64,000 bases of DNA. Origin: Kiritimatiellota bacterium (lineage in GTDB: Bacteria > Verrucomicrobiota > Lentisphaeria > Oligosphaerales > JAADHN01). The stretch lies in the NCBI GenBank assembly GCA_013151865.1, contig JAADHN010000087.1:1-64000 (forward strand). The letters run 5' to 3'. Positions 30,801-40,487 of the stretch are shown here, in pieces; position 1 is the first letter of the stretch; the number at the start of each line of letters is the position of its first letter. The notes beneath the pieces were generated by a model that worked only from the letters and a program-made list of their open reading frames with translations, was not told where the DNA came from and did no database searches. The translations under genes and the position numbers were made by a program.

Positions 30801-31757
30801 TGCATTCGTCACGTTCGGCGGGTCGCCCGGCCGCATCCGGCGGTAGATTTCTTTGAGGGCTTCATCCTGGTCCCGGCTGGTGTCGCGTTCGACGCATCGG
30901 ACAAAGAAATCCCCCAAGCGATGGGTGTCCACGACGGCCACTTTTTTCACACCGGCCGCTCGCAGGGCCTGGAGTGCGTCGGGAGTCAACGGCTCCAGTT
31001 CCCGAGCGATCAAAGTCGGCTCGGCGCCCTTCGGCCCGGCGTACACGTTCTCGGCCGATACGATGGGTTGCAGGTCCCGTGCCTTGGCCAAGGCGGTCAA
31101 GGTTTTCATTTCGATCCCGTACACGGCATCCAACAGTTCCCGGTTGGTCGGGTAGCCGAGTGCGCGAAGGAAAGTGCTGACCAAGAACTTGCGGCGCCTG
31201 CGCCGCCGGTCCAAATAGATAAAGATCAGGTCGTTGATATCGAACTGGACCTCCATCCAGGAGCCCCGATCCGGGATGACGCGGTACGAATAGAGCGTGC
31301 GCCCGCTGGCATGGGCGGTCTTTTCAAAGCAAATGCCGGGTGTACGGTGAAGCTGGCTGATGATGACGCGCTCGGCGCCGTTGATGACAAAAGTGCCGCG
31401 CTCCGTCATAATGGGCATATCGCCCATATACACCCGCTCCTCGCGTGTTTCCTTGGCCGTCTTGAGCCGAAAGGTCACGTAAAAAGGCACATCGTACGTC
31501 TGGCCGTCTTTAAGGCAGTCGACCAAAGTCTTTTTGGGCTCGCCGAGTTCGTACGAAACGAAATCGAGCGTGCACTGGTTGTCGAAGCTCTCGATGGGGA
31601 ACACTTCGTGGAATATCTGCTGAAGCCCCTGCTCTTTGCGCTTTTCCGGGGCCACAGCGGTCTGGAAAAAGCCCTCGTAGGATTCGAGTTGAATCCCGAT
31701 GAGGTCCGGAATGTCGAGAACTTCTTTGAGTCTGCCGAAGCTGATTCGCTGTCCCAT
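27894..31757 (-). CDS. rpoB: RNA polymerase beta subunit
   Basis: The 1287-residue beta subunit forms the other side of the catalytic cleft. Diagnostic stretches include QLSQFMDQTNCLAELTN with SALGPGGLTRERAGFEV, FMPWRGYNFEDAIVLSE, GDKMAGRHGNKGI and the C-terminal GGQRFGEMEVWALEAYGAA. In the rifampicin region the residue equivalent to Escherichia His526 is Asn, and Pro520 is Cys. The ATG has AGGGGG just upstream. It lies 185 bases after rplL. Confidence 0.98.
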   Translation of the reverse strand: MGQRISFGRLKEVLDIPDLIGIQLESYEGFFQTAVAPEKRKEQGLQQIFHEVFPIESFDNQCTLDFVSYELGEPKKTLVDCLKDGQTYDVPFYVTFRLKTAKETREERVYMGDMPIMTERGTFVINGAERVIISQLHRTPGICFEKTAHASGRTLYSYRVIPDRGSWMEVQFDINDLIFIYLDRRRRRRKFLVSTFLRALGYPTNRELLDAVYGIEMKTLTALAKARDLQPIVSAENVYAGPKGAEPTLIARELEPLTPDALQALRAAGVKKVAVVDTHRLGDFFVRCVERDTSRDQDEALKEIYRRMRPGDPPNVTNAKQLLKRLFFDIRRYDLGLVGRHKINHKLGITDVPADTRTLVKEDLVAATRYLMLLRNGEGTVDDIDHLGSRRVRTVGELLQNQCRIGLLRTERLVREKMTLVDVDSDGITPGKLVNPKAFAGVVRDFFGRNQLSQFMDQTNCLAELTNKRRLSALGPGGLTRERAGFEVRDIHPSHYGRVCPIETPEGPNIGLISSLALYARINNYGFIETPYRRVRHTRVTDEIVYLPADEEEKYVIAQANAPLDENNCLANEYVLARYRGDSADHPREKVEYMDVSPKQLVSAAAGLIPFLEHDDANRALMGSNMQRQAVPLLHAEVPLVGTGLEAIVARDSRTVLSARAKGTVAAASADRIITTRDGKMPDQTKYPASVEVYELYKFMRSNASTLINQRPIVRTGDRVKPGQVLADGSSSESGELALGRNVLVAFMPWRGYNFEDAIVLSERLVKDDVYTSIHISEFDITARDTKLGPEEITRDIPNVGEEALRNLDHEGIVRVGTEVFPGDILVGKITPKSEKELAPEERLLRAIFGEKAADVKDSSLRVPSGASGIVMDVRIERRRDPTKARMTQVEIKRRKKETESDFQSQYADILEEMAGRLADFLLGSKLPVDIRDRLDLEGPPIIPADRKITKVMLRKLATKHETYDMPAGPGRDQIEEAMKPFRLRIRDVSLRRDEILQELDTGDGLDPGIVKSVKVYVAGKRKISVGDKMAGRHGNKGIIARIVPEEDMPYMADGTPVDIVLNPLGVPSRMNVGQVLETHLGWAAKVLGIKVASPIFDGVPESRIHEMLAEAKEVTVKDAGWKLEADGRVVDPVSGRDMTDAVVDVDGKTRLFDGRTGDAFAQRITVGYIYMLKLDHLVVDKIHARAVGPYSLVTQQPLGGKAQHGGQRFGEMEVWALEAYGAAYTLQEMLTVKSDDVNGRTQIYESIMQGRNTLEAGTPESFNVLVKEIEGLCLDVRIRRGRSRHV

Positions 31758-31942
31758 GGTACCCCCTGATTCAAAAACGCCGGCGGGACCGGCAGCAACC
31801 GCCGGAACAAGGACGGCCGTCGGAGCATCGGTGCCGTGATTTCAGTTCGGAAACGAACAGCAGGAATCGGAGACCGCCTCGAGCCGGCCCCCGATTCTGC
31901 CGATTTCATCGCCTGCAGTGTACTTGCGCGTTCCGCGTCCGC

Positions 31943-32353
31943 TCACTTCAACTCTACGCCGGCCCCGGCAGTTTCGAGCTGTTCTTTGACTTTCTCGGCT
32001 TCCTCTTTGGAAACGCCTTCTTTCACGGCTTTGGGAGCGGCGTCCACCAAGGCCTTGGCATCTTTCAAGCCCAGCCCGGTAATGGCCCGAACTTCTTTGA
32101 TCACGGCGATCTTTTTCTGGCCGGCACTGGTGAGAATGACATCGAATTCCGTCTTCTCTTCGGCCTCCGCAGATCCCTCGTCGCCGGCCCCGCCCGGGGC
32201 GGCCGCCACCGCGACAGGCGCCGCAGCCGTAACGCCGAGTCGATCCTCGAGCGCTTTGACCAACTGAGAGAGTTCAAGCACCGTCAAGTTCTCGATGAAC
32301 GAGATGAACTTCTCCATTTCCTCTGAGACTTCGACTTTTGCTTCTTCCGGCAT
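31943..32353 (-). CDS. rplL: 50S ribosomal protein L7/L12
   Basis: Stalk protein that recruits translation GTPases. It has 136 residues. There is an N-terminal dimerisation helix ([20 protein letters not shown]), an Ala/Gly hinge with extra acidic residues ([17 protein letters not shown]), and the C-terminal domain with [21 protein letters not shown]. It follows rplJ by 22 bases. Confidence 0.98.
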   Translation of the reverse strand: MPEEAKVEVSEEMEKFISFIENLTVLELSQLVKALEDRLGVTAAAPVAVAAAPGGAGDEGSAEAEEKTEFDVILTSAGQKKIAVIKEVRAITGLGLKDAKALVDAAPKAVKEGVSKEEAEKVKEQLETAGAGVELK

Positions 32354-32375
32354 TTATGCAGTCCTCCATTCACGT

Positions 32376-32912
32376 TCAAGACGCGCTTTCGGTTTCCTCT
32401 TTCTTGTCCAGATACGCCTGAATGACGTACACGATACTGGCGGCCTTTGCATTCAGGACGCCGACGAGTTGACGCATGGGGCCCTGCAGGACACCCAGCA
32501 GTTGAGCCAACAACACCTCGCGACCGGGAAGGGTCGTCACGACCTTCACTTCGTCCGGACTGAGGAGTTTGCCCTCGAGCAGTCCGCATTTGAAGGCGCA
32601 GGCCGGATTCGCCTTGGCGAAGGCCGCCACTCTTTTCGCCACCTGAACGGCGTCGGTCCCCCCCGTGATCAAAGCGGTCTCGCCGGTCAGTGGGACGTCC
32701 GCCAACGCAGCGCAACCCGGCTCTTCGGCAGCGGCCCGGCGCAGCAGCCGATTCGGAATCACGTGACACTCGGCCTCGTTCTCCAGAAGCTGCGTGCGGA
32801 GTTCGCCCATTTGGGCCACGGTCAACCCTTTGTATGCGATGAGAAAGACGCCTCGTTTCGAGTCGAGGAACCCTCTCAGATCCTGAACCAATTGTTGCTT
32901 TTCTGGTCTCAT
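32376..32912 (-). CDS. rplJ: 50S ribosomal protein L10
   Basis: Anchors the L7/L12 stalk to the ribosome and usually represses its own operon. The 178-residue protein starts MRPEKQQLVQDLRGFLDSKRG and has YKGLTVAQMGELRTQLLENEAE. The C-terminal helix that binds L12 dimers runs to the end. The open frame extends 66 codons upstream into rplA, but ATG 32912 gives the family start with GAGG upstream. Confidence 0.96.
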   Translation of the reverse strand: MRPEKQQLVQDLRGFLDSKRGVFLIAYKGLTVAQMGELRTQLLENEAECHVIPNRLLRRAAAEEPGCAALADVPLTGETALITGGTDAVQVAKRVAAFAKANPACAFKCGLLEGKLLSPDEVKVVTTLPGREVLLAQLLGVLQGPMRQLVGVLNAKAASIVYVIQAYLDKKEETESAS

Positions 32913-32917
32913 ACGGT

Positions 32918-33613
32918 TCAAGCCTCTGTCACGCTGCGAACATCGATCTTGATGCCGGGGCCCATGGTGGAACTGACCGAAAGGCCGCGCACATAGGTCC
33001 CCTTGACCGCTGAAGGTCGGGCGTTCAATACGGCCTTCACCACGGTCTCGGCGTTTTCGAGCAACCGGTCCAACTCGAACGAGATCTTGCCGACGGGGGT
33101 ATGCACACAACCGGTCCGGTCGTTGCGGTATTCGACCCGTCCCGCTTTGGCGGCCTGGACCGCGCCCGCCGTGTCCGCCGTAACCGTGCCGGTCTTGGGG
33201 TTGGGCATCAGGCCCCGAGGCCCCAGGATTCGCCCCAAACGTCGCACTCGTTGCATGGTCTCGGGAGTGGCGATCAGCACGTCGAAGTCCGTCCAGCCGC
33301 CTTGGATGCGCTCGACGATGTCGTCGACCCCCACTTCGTCGGCCCCGGCCTCGCGGGCCCGGTCCGCTGCCTCGCCTTCGGCCACAACCACGACTCGGAC
33401 GTTCTTGCCGGTCCCGTGCGGGAGCCCAACCACGCCTCGGACGGTCTGGTCGGAATGCCGTGGATCGATCCCCAAATTGAAGGCCAATTCCACCGTTTCG
33501 TCGAACTTGGCGGTCGGCATCTTCTTCAGCAGCTCCAGGGCCTCAGCCAAAGTGTATGCCTTGCCGGCCTCGATCATCTCCGCACGTTTCTTGTAAAGTT
33601 TGCCCTTACTCAT
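32918..33613 (-). CDS. rplA: 50S ribosomal protein L1
   Basis: Forms the L1 stalk that guides tRNA out of the E site. It has 231 residues. Typical segments are [59 protein letters not shown] and the C-terminal [17 protein letters not shown]. It overlaps the rplK stop by eight bases, so the pair is translationally coupled. Confidence 0.98.
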   Translation of the reverse strand: MSKGKLYKKRAEMIEAGKAYTLAEALELLKKMPTAKFDETVELAFNLGIDPRHSDQTVRGVVGLPHGTGKNVRVVVVAEGEAADRAREAGADEVGVDDIVERIQGGWTDFDVLIATPETMQRVRRLGRILGPRGLMPNPKTGTVTADTAGAVQAAKAGRVEYRNDRTGCVHTPVGKISFELDRLLENAETVVKAVLNARPSAVKGTYVRGLSVSSTMGPGIKIDVRSVTEA

Positions 33614-34034
33614 TGATCACCTCGATCCCCATGCTCCGTGCAGTGCCCGCAATGATCCTCATGGCAGCATCCATATCGCGCGCGTTCAGATCCTGCTGCT
33701 TCTTTTCGGCAATCTCGCGGACTTGAGCTTCTGTGACTTTGCCCACCGTCTCCCGCCCCGGCGTCTGGGCGCCGGAAGCGAGGCCCGCGGCCTGTTTGAG
33801 CAACACGGCGGCGGGGGGGGACTTGGTGATGAAAGTGAAACTTCGGTCCTGGTATACAGTGATGACCACGGGGATCACCGTACCGGAGTCGTTCTGGGTG
33901 GCCGCGTTGAATTGCCGGCAGAACTCCATAATATTCACGCCGGCCTGGCCCAAGGCCGGCCCAACCGGCGGCGAAGGATTGGCGGCCCCGGCCGGAATCT
34001 GAAGCCGGACCTGCGTCGCGATACGTTTTGCCAT
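33606..34034 (-). CDS. rplK: 50S ribosomal protein L11
   Basis: Part of the GTPase-associated centre and needed for the stringent response. It has 142 residues. It contains [34 protein letters not shown] and [20 protein letters not shown] precedes the ATG at nine bases. A run of eight G lies inside the gene near 33813-33820. It starts 271 bases after nusG, so a promoter may lie between them. Confidence 0.98.
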   Translation of the reverse strand: MAKRIATQVRLQIPAGAANPSPPVGPALGQAGVNIMEFCRQFNAATQNDSGTVIPVVITVYQDRSFTFITKSPPAAVLLKQAAGLASGAQTPGRETVGKVTEAQVREIAEKKQQDLNARDMDAAMRIIAGTARSMGIEVINE

Positions 34035-34305
34035 TGCCGTTGTTCCTTATCTGGACATCTTGCAGTCCGGCGGCGATACACAAGCGCTTGGCCAGTTCCT
34101 GCAAGACTGTCCGGACGTTAAAGGCGCGCGATCGGATTGTATCGAGAACACGGTGCGAGGCGGCAGCACCTCTCCCAATGTTCGTTTCGCGCCCCGCGAG
34201 ACGTCCCGGATTGCCGGCCGATCTCACGTGTGAGTGCGGGACCGTAGTTCGGACCGCGAATGGCGGCCGCAGGGCCGGTCGCGACGCGACGCCTGGGGCG
34301 GCGCC

Positions 34306-34863
34306 TCAGCCGCGCTCAACCTGCCAGTATTCCACTTCTACGGGGGTCGAGCGACCAAAGATGGTCACCGAAAGCCGTAAACGCCCGCGCTCGGGGTCCA
34401 CACTTTCGATGACGCCCTCGAAATTCTCGAACGCGCCGTTCTTGATTGTGACCGTTTCGCCCACCTCGAAGTCCACTTTCGGCTTGGGGGCCTCGGCGCC
34501 TTCGGTGGTCTGAACAAAAATGGCCTCGATTTCTTCCGGGGACAACGGGGCCGGTTTCTCGCCGCCAAGGAAACCGATCACACCTTGCGTCTGCCGGATG
34601 AAATACCAAACCGCCTGATCGATCTTGCCCGCGTCGTCATAAAGACTCGCCTGCACCAGCAGGTATCCGGGAAAAAACTTTCGATTCAAGGTGATCCGCC
34701 GCCCCTGGCGCACTTCGGAGACCTTTTCGGTCGGCACCTGAACGTCGACCACCCGTTCCTCGAGACCCTCGATCACCCGTCGCTTCAGCAACGAGTCCCG
34801 GACCTTGAATTCCTGTCCGGAGAGGGTCTGCACCACAAACCATTGTGCCTGGAGAGGTGCCAT
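34306..34863 (-). CDS. nusG: Transcription termination/antitermination factor NusG
   Basis: Binds RNA polymerase, suppresses pausing and links to Rho or S10. The 185-residue protein has the NGN domain starting QWFVVQTLSGQEFKVRDSL, with FFPGYLLVQ, and a C-terminal KOW domain with VGETVTIKNGAFENFEGVI. The long open frame upstream is not part of it: ATG 34863 gives the family start, although its ribosome site (GGGA) is weak. It follows secE by 77 bases. Confidence 0.97.
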   Translation of the reverse strand: MAPLQAQWFVVQTLSGQEFKVRDSLLKRRVIEGLEERVVDVQVPTEKVSEVRQGRRITLNRKFFPGYLLVQASLYDDAGKIDQAVWYFIRQTQGVIGFLGGEKPAPLSPEEIEAIFVQTTEGAEAPKPKVDFEVGETVTIKNGAFENFEGVIESVDPERGRLRLSVTIFGRSTPVEVEYWQVERG

Positions 34864-34940
34864 TGGATTCCCGTGTGATGTCTGCCGAGGGCAAAGCCGC
34901 TTTGTTGGTTCCTGACGAGCGGGGTATGCACCTCGCACGA

Positions 34941-35141
34941 TCAGGAAGCGACCGTGACCCATTTGAGGACCAAGCGCAACGCATAGTCCATGAACGCAAC
35001 AAAAACCGCCACGATCAGGACCGATGCAATGACGACCACGGTCGACTCGATCAACTCGCTCCGGGTCGGCCACGTACACTTGCGGAGTTCGCCGACAGTG
35101 TCCTGGTAAAGTTGGCGTATAGAATGAATCGGATTGCGCAT
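34941..35141 (-). CDS. secE: Preprotein translocase subunit SecE
   Basis: Stabilises SecY in the inner-membrane translocon. The 66-residue protein has the short bacterial form. A cytoplasmic amphipathic helix contains LRKCTWPTRSEL, which matches the family WPT motif, and one membrane helix runs from about residue 33 to 57. The start at 35141 has GGAAGAG upstream. The wider open frame runs into the tRNA-Trp gene and is not real. Confidence 0.96.
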   Translation of the reverse strand: MRNPIHSIRQLYQDTVGELRKCTWPTRSELIESTVVVIASVLIVAVFVAFMDYALRLVLKWVTVAS

Positions 35142-35200
35142 ACCACCGCTCTTCCCGGGGTCGATGCCGACAGAGGATTGCAGAGCATTCGACAAGCAAA

Positions 35201-35277
35201 TGGCAGGTGAGACAGGGCTCGAACCTGCGACCTGCGGTTTTGGAGACCGCTGCTCTACCAAACTGAGCTACTCACCT
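35201..35277 (-). tRNA. tRNA-Trp (CCA)
   Basis: A complete cloverleaf on the minus strand. The acceptor AGGTGAG pairs with CTCACCT, the anticodon stem GCGGT/ACCGC holds loop CTCCAAA with anticodon CCA, and the T loop is TTCGAGC. The discriminator is G and the 3' CCA is encoded (35201-35203). It sits between rpmG and secE, a common place for tRNA-Trp in bacteria, and is probably cut from the operon transcript. Confidence 0.97.
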
Positions 35278-35300
35278 GCCGGCAATATCGCCGCGTGGTC

Positions 35301-35453
35301 CTATCGTGTCTCCCGATGCACCGTATGCCGACGGTCGAACGGGCAGAACTTTTTTTTCTCCAACCGCCCCGAGGTGGAACGGCGGTTCTTCGTGGTCGTA
35401 TAGTTTCTCCGTTTGCATTCCGTGCATTGGAGAATGACAAGGTCACGCGCCAT
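35301..35453 (-). CDS. rpmG: 50S ribosomal protein L33
   Basis: Small protein near the E site of the large subunit. It has 50 residues, starts [18 protein letters not shown] and ends [10 protein letters not shown]. The first zinc-binding pair is intact (CTEC), but the second pair reads CPFD, so the fourth cysteine is replaced by Asp. It is therefore intermediate between zinc-binding (C+) and zinc-free (C-) L33 types. Position between tuf and the tRNA-Trp/secE pair is classical. Confidence 0.95.
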   Translation of the reverse strand: MARDLVILQCTECKRRNYTTTKNRRSTSGRLEKKKFCPFDRRHTVHRETR

Positions 35454-35584
35454 CTGGGAAGTCCCCCTTTCGTGCCGGAGAGACGGTGGCTGCCGATCCC
35501 GTGGGTCGCTCGCGCCGCCGGACCGCAGCATGGGGTTTTCCCGACGCGCACCGACTGTTGACGGAACGACTGCAGCGGGTCGCA

Positions 35585-36781
<1,197 letters not shown>

Positions 36782-36911
36782 CTTACGGGTCCTCCTGAGT
36801 GCCGGGGAAGCACCGATTTCTCCCCGGACCGTTTTCTCCTGGGCTATTCCTCACACAAAGCGCTGTCGGCAGGAGCGGTACCCCGCCGCGTTCTCCGCAC
36901 TGTCTCCGGAA

Positions 36912-36987
<76 letters not shown>

Positions 36988-37010
36988 CTTCTTTGTGCAA
37001 AAAGACATAT

Positions 37011-37038
37011 AATTTACCGCCGAAACCACTGGATGCAA
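37011..37038 (-). promoter_or_regulatory. Promoter of the tRNA-Thr/tuf operon
   Basis: On the minus strand TTGCAT, a 16-base spacer and TAAATT, inside an AT-rich patch (TAAATTATATG) that stands out from the GC-rich surroundings. Transcription would start about 15-20 bases before the mature tRNA-Thr, which fits a stable-RNA and translation-factor promoter. Confidence 0.5.
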
Positions 37039-37098
37039 ACCCGAGGGGTGGACTTTTCCAGTCCGTCCGTCGAGTCCGTTGCGGCGCCAGTCAAGGAT

Positions 37099-39174
37099 TC
37101 ATTCGGCAGGCGAGGCCGGCTTCTCCACGTCGCCGGCGTCTTCGGGTTCCGACTCAGCCGTCTCTCCGGGAGAGGGCGAAGGAGCTTCGTTCTCTTCAGC
37201 CGTCGCAGTTTTGGCGTCCGGTTCGGCTTCTTCCGGCGCCTCGTTCCCCGTGTCGTCGCTCGCGGCCGTCACCTCGGCGTTTGGCTTTTCTTCCGCAGGA
37301 GCAGACTCCGGCGGCCCGGCTGTTTCGCTGCGGCCGTCATCGTCGATCACAGCGGTTTCTTGCGCCGGCGCGCCGTCCGAATCCTCTTTTTCCGCGGCCG
37401 CCGGTCCCGGCGCCGCATCGCCGTCGGCCTCGGCGGCCGGCGTAGCCTGGGCAAGGGCCGAGTCGAAAATGTCTCCAACATCCACCATGTCGGCGCCGGG
37501 CGCAAGGACCCCCGCGGCGGAGGGCGCCGGGCCCGGCTCGCCGCCGCCGATCTCTTCCTCGGACGCCGTCAGACTCAGTCCGATGCGCCGTTCCTCGGGT
37601 GAAATCTTAATCACCCGCGCCTTTACGACATCACCCACATTCAGCACATCCCGGACTTTTTCCACACGCTCGGCGCTGAGTTGGGAAATATGGATCAGGC
37701 CGTCGATGCCGTGCTCGAGTTCCACAAACGCGCCGAACGAAGCGATTTTGGAAACCCGGCCTTCGACCATGCTGCCGACCCGGTAATACTTCTCGATATT
37801 GGACCACGGATCTTCCTCGAGCTGTTTCAGTCCCAGAGAAATCCGCTGCTGCTCCGGGTCAATGTCCAGAATGACCGCCTCCACTTCCTGACCCTTTTGC
37901 AGCACTTCGCTCGGGTGGTTGATCTTTCGGGTCCATGACATGTCCGAAACATGAATCATGCCGTCCAAGTCGTCCTGGATCTGCACGAAAGCGCCATACG
38001 AGGTCATGTTCCGAACCTTGCCCTTGATCTTGCTGCCCTTGGGGAACTTTTCGGCCAACGTCTCCCAGGGGTTCTCCATGGTCTGACGGAGCCCCAGAGA
38101 AATCTTGCGGGCCTCCTTTTGGATGTCCAGAACGACCGCTTCAACCTCATCGCCGACACGGAGCACTTCGCTTGCCTTGTTGACCCGCTTGGTCCAGGAC
38201 ATTTCAGATACGTGAACCAGCCCCTCGACGCCCTCTTCCAGTTCCACAAAGGCGCCATACGGCAACACGTTAACCACGCGACCGCTGATCCGTGAGCCGA
38301 TGGGATACTTGACGTCGACGGTCGTCCACGGGTCTCCCTGCTTCTGTTTCAATCCCAGAGAAATCCGCTCCCGCTCCCGGTCCACGTCCAATACCATCAC
38401 CTCGATTTCCTCACCCACTTTCACAACTTCGCTGGGATGGGAGATCCGGCCCCAGGACATGTCCGTGATGTGCAGCAAACCGTCCATGCCGGTCAAGTCA
38501 ACGAAGGCGCCGAAGTCGGTAATGTTTTTCACCACTCCGCGCCGCAGCTCGCCGGGCTTGAGTTCTTCGAGGAGTTTCCGGCGTTGCAGGGCCCGCTGTT
38601 CTTCCAAGAGTTCACGGCGGGAAACGACGATGTTTCGCCGCGCTGCGTTGATCTTGACGATCTTGAATTCGGTCTCGACTCCCAGGTACTCTTCCAGATT
38701 ACGGACCGGGCCGATGTCCACTTGCGAACCCGGCAGAAAGGCATCCACCCCGACGTCCACGATCAGACCGCCTTTGACGCGCCGTTTGGGCACTCCCTTG
38801 ATCGTCGAGCCTTCCTGATAATTGGAAACCAAGTGATCCCACGCTTTCTGAAGCTCGGCCCGGCGGGCGCTGATCAGAGGCATGTGATCGTCGTCCTCGA
38901 TGAGTTCGAGGTATACATCTATCGTCTGACCCGCCGCCAGATCGTCCCAATTCGAGAATTCGTCTCGAGGAACGAACCCTTCCGCCTTGTAACCGATGTC
39001 GACCAGTACGCCGCTCTCGCGCTTTTCCACGATCCGTCCTTGGACGACCGTGCCTTCCGCAAAAGTCGGGGCCTCGCTCTCGCCCAGGAGATCTTCCATG
39101 CTGGGCAGATTATCCAAATCCACGTAGCGCGCTGCGCCCTCGCCGGTTGGGGTGTTTGCCGTTTCCGTCGCCAT
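37099..39174 (-). CDS. rpsA: 30S ribosomal protein S1, six S1 domains with acidic tail
   Basis: Binds mRNA and brings it to the ribosome. The 691-residue protein has six S1 repeats, each recognisable by G-x-V-x-x-[IV]-x-x-[FY]-G-A-F-V or its diverged form (the first two are diverged, the last four canonical, ending HI/HVS-DMSW). After the sixth repeat comes an unusual tail of about 150 residues made almost entirely of Ala, Glu, Asp, Pro, Ser and Gly. The start at 39174 gives [13 protein letters not shown]. Its ribosome site is poor, as in many rpsA genes, and an in-frame ATG at 39204 is an alternative. ispG starts 118 bases away in the other direction. Confidence 0.96.
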   Translation of the reverse strand: MATETANTPTGEGAARYVDLDNLPSMEDLLGESEAPTFAEGTVVQGRIVEKRESGVLVDIGYKAEGFVPRDEFSNWDDLAAGQTIDVYLELIEDDDHMPLISARRAELQKAWDHLVSNYQEGSTIKGVPKRRVKGGLIVDVGVDAFLPGSQVDIGPVRNLEEYLGVETEFKIVKINAARRNIVVSRRELLEEQRALQRRKLLEELKPGELRRGVVKNITDFGAFVDLTGMDGLLHITDMSWGRISHPSEVVKVGEEIEVMVLDVDRERERISLGLKQKQGDPWTTVDVKYPIGSRISGRVVNVLPYGAFVELEEGVEGLVHVSEMSWTKRVNKASEVLRVGDEVEAVVLDIQKEARKISLGLRQTMENPWETLAEKFPKGSKIKGKVRNMTSYGAFVQIQDDLDGMIHVSDMSWTRKINHPSEVLQKGQEVEAVILDIDPEQQRISLGLKQLEEDPWSNIEKYYRVGSMVEGRVSKIASFGAFVELEHGIDGLIHISQLSAERVEKVRDVLNVGDVVKARVIKISPEERRIGLSLTASEEEIGGGEPGPAPSAAGVLAPGADMVDVGDIFDSALAQATPAAEADGDAAPGPAAAEKEDSDGAPAQETAVIDDDGRSETAGPPESAPAEEKPNAEVTAASDDTGNEAPEEAEPDAKTATAEENEAPSPSPGETAESEPEDAGDVEKPASPAE

Positions 39175-39292
39175 TGGGTTTTCTCGGTTGGGGTGAGTTC
39201 TCATGTCCGGGGTTTGCGAAGCATCGCCCGCCCGGTACATTCCACAAGGTCGGTCGTCGTCTCGAAGACTTCCGACAAAAGAGCCTGGAAAT

Positions 39293-40462
39293 ATGCATGA
39301 CTTAAATGAAAATACAACGCCGCTCCAAGGAAAAAGTGGCCCACGGTCTGCCGCACGTCCCCGCAGAAAGACCCGACCGCTGCATGTCGGCCCCGTGGAG
39401 GTGGGCGGCGGCGCTCCCGTGTCCATTCAGTCCATGACGAACGCGGACCCGTTGGACGTGCCCGGCAATTTGGTCCAGATTTGCGAACTCGCAGCAGCAG
39501 GTTGCGACATCGTCCGTGTAGCCGTGCCGACACAGCGGGCCGTCGCCGCACTCGCCGAACTCCTGAACGAAAGCCCGCTCCCCATCGTGGCGGACATCCA
39601 CTTCGATCATCGCCTGGCCGTTGCCGCTATCGAGACCGGAGTTCACGGCGTCCGAATCAATCCGGGCAACATTGGGGGGACGAGCGGTGCGCTTGCCGTG
39701 GCGCGCGCCGCGGCCGCTTGCAATGTGGCCGTGCGCATCGGGGTAAACGCCGGCAGCCTCGAACCGGACATTTCGAGCCGGTATGGCGGACCCGCTCCGG
39801 AGGCGCTGGCCGAAAGCGCCCTCCGGCATTGCGAAGCCTTCGAACGCGCCGGTTGCAGCAACTTGAAGGTCAGTCTCAAGAGTTCCGATGTGTGGACCAC
39901 GGTTGCCGCCAACCGTATTTTTGCGGCACGCACCGATTATCCGTTGCATCTCGGGGTTACCGAGGCCGGGACCGAGTACGCCGGCGTCGTCAAATCAGCG
40001 GTCGGCATCGGGGCCTTGCTCCTCGAGGGAATTGGGGACACCATCCGGGTCAGCCTCACTGCGCCGCCAGTCCGCGAGGTGCAAACCGCGCTCCGCATCC
40101 TGGAGGCCTGCGGGCTCCGCAGCGCCGCTCCGGAAATCGTCGCCTGCCCGACATGCGGGCGAACCCAGATCGACCTGATTGCTTTGGCGACTGCGGTCGA
40201 ACGCGAGGTCTGCCGTTTGAAGGCTGAGGGGTATCGAATCGGGGCGCGCAAAATCGCCGTCATGGGATGTGCCGTCAATGGTCCGGGAGAAGCCCGAGAC
40301 GCCGACATCGGCATCGCCGGCGGGAAGGGCCGGGGCATTCTGTTCGCCAACGGGGAAATCGTCCGAACCTGTCCCGAGGAACGCTTGCTCGAAGTCTTCC
40401 TCCAGGAACTACGCAAACGGGCGACAAGACCTTCCAGAAAAGACGCTCCGAACTCTTCTTGA
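39293..40462 (+). CDS. ispG: 4-hydroxy-3-methylbut-2-enyl diphosphate synthase
   Basis: Converts methylerythritol cyclodiphosphate to HMBPP, the penultimate step of the MEP isoprenoid pathway, using a 4Fe-4S cluster. The 389-residue protein has [11 protein letters not shown] and [14 protein letters not shown] near the start, and RINPGNIGG. The cluster site is CPTCGRT plus [11 protein letters not shown] with its conserved Glu. The start is ATG 39293; the ribosome site is weak. It is the compact bacterial form without the large insert seen in plants and Chlamydia. It diverges from rpsA and converges with the kinase gene, whose end lies 25 bases away. Confidence 0.96.
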   Translation: MHDLNENTTPLQGKSGPRSAARPRRKTRPLHVGPVEVGGGAPVSIQSMTNADPLDVPGNLVQICELAAAGCDIVRVAVPTQRAVAALAELLNESPLPIVADIHFDHRLAVAAIETGVHGVRINPGNIGGTSGALAVARAAAACNVAVRIGVNAGSLEPDISSRYGGPAPEALAESALRHCEAFERAGCSNLKVSLKSSDVWTTVAANRIFAARTDYPLHLGVTEAGTEYAGVVKSAVGIGALLLEGIGDTIRVSLTAPPVREVQTALRILEACGLRSAAPEIVACPTCGRTQIDLIALATAVEREVCRLKAEGYRIGARKIAVMGCAVNGPGEARDADIGIAGGKGRGILFANGEIVRTCPEERLLEVFLQELRKRATRPSRKDAPNSS

Positions 40463-40487
40463 CCATGCGGAGGGCCGCCGCGGCGCT

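Noticed and set aside
20552-31769. Very long plus-strand open frames opposite fusA, rpoC and rpoB (up to 888 codons)
   Set aside because: They are mirror frames of GC-rich conserved genes, with no ribosome sites or recognisable domains, while the minus-strand products are unmistakable.
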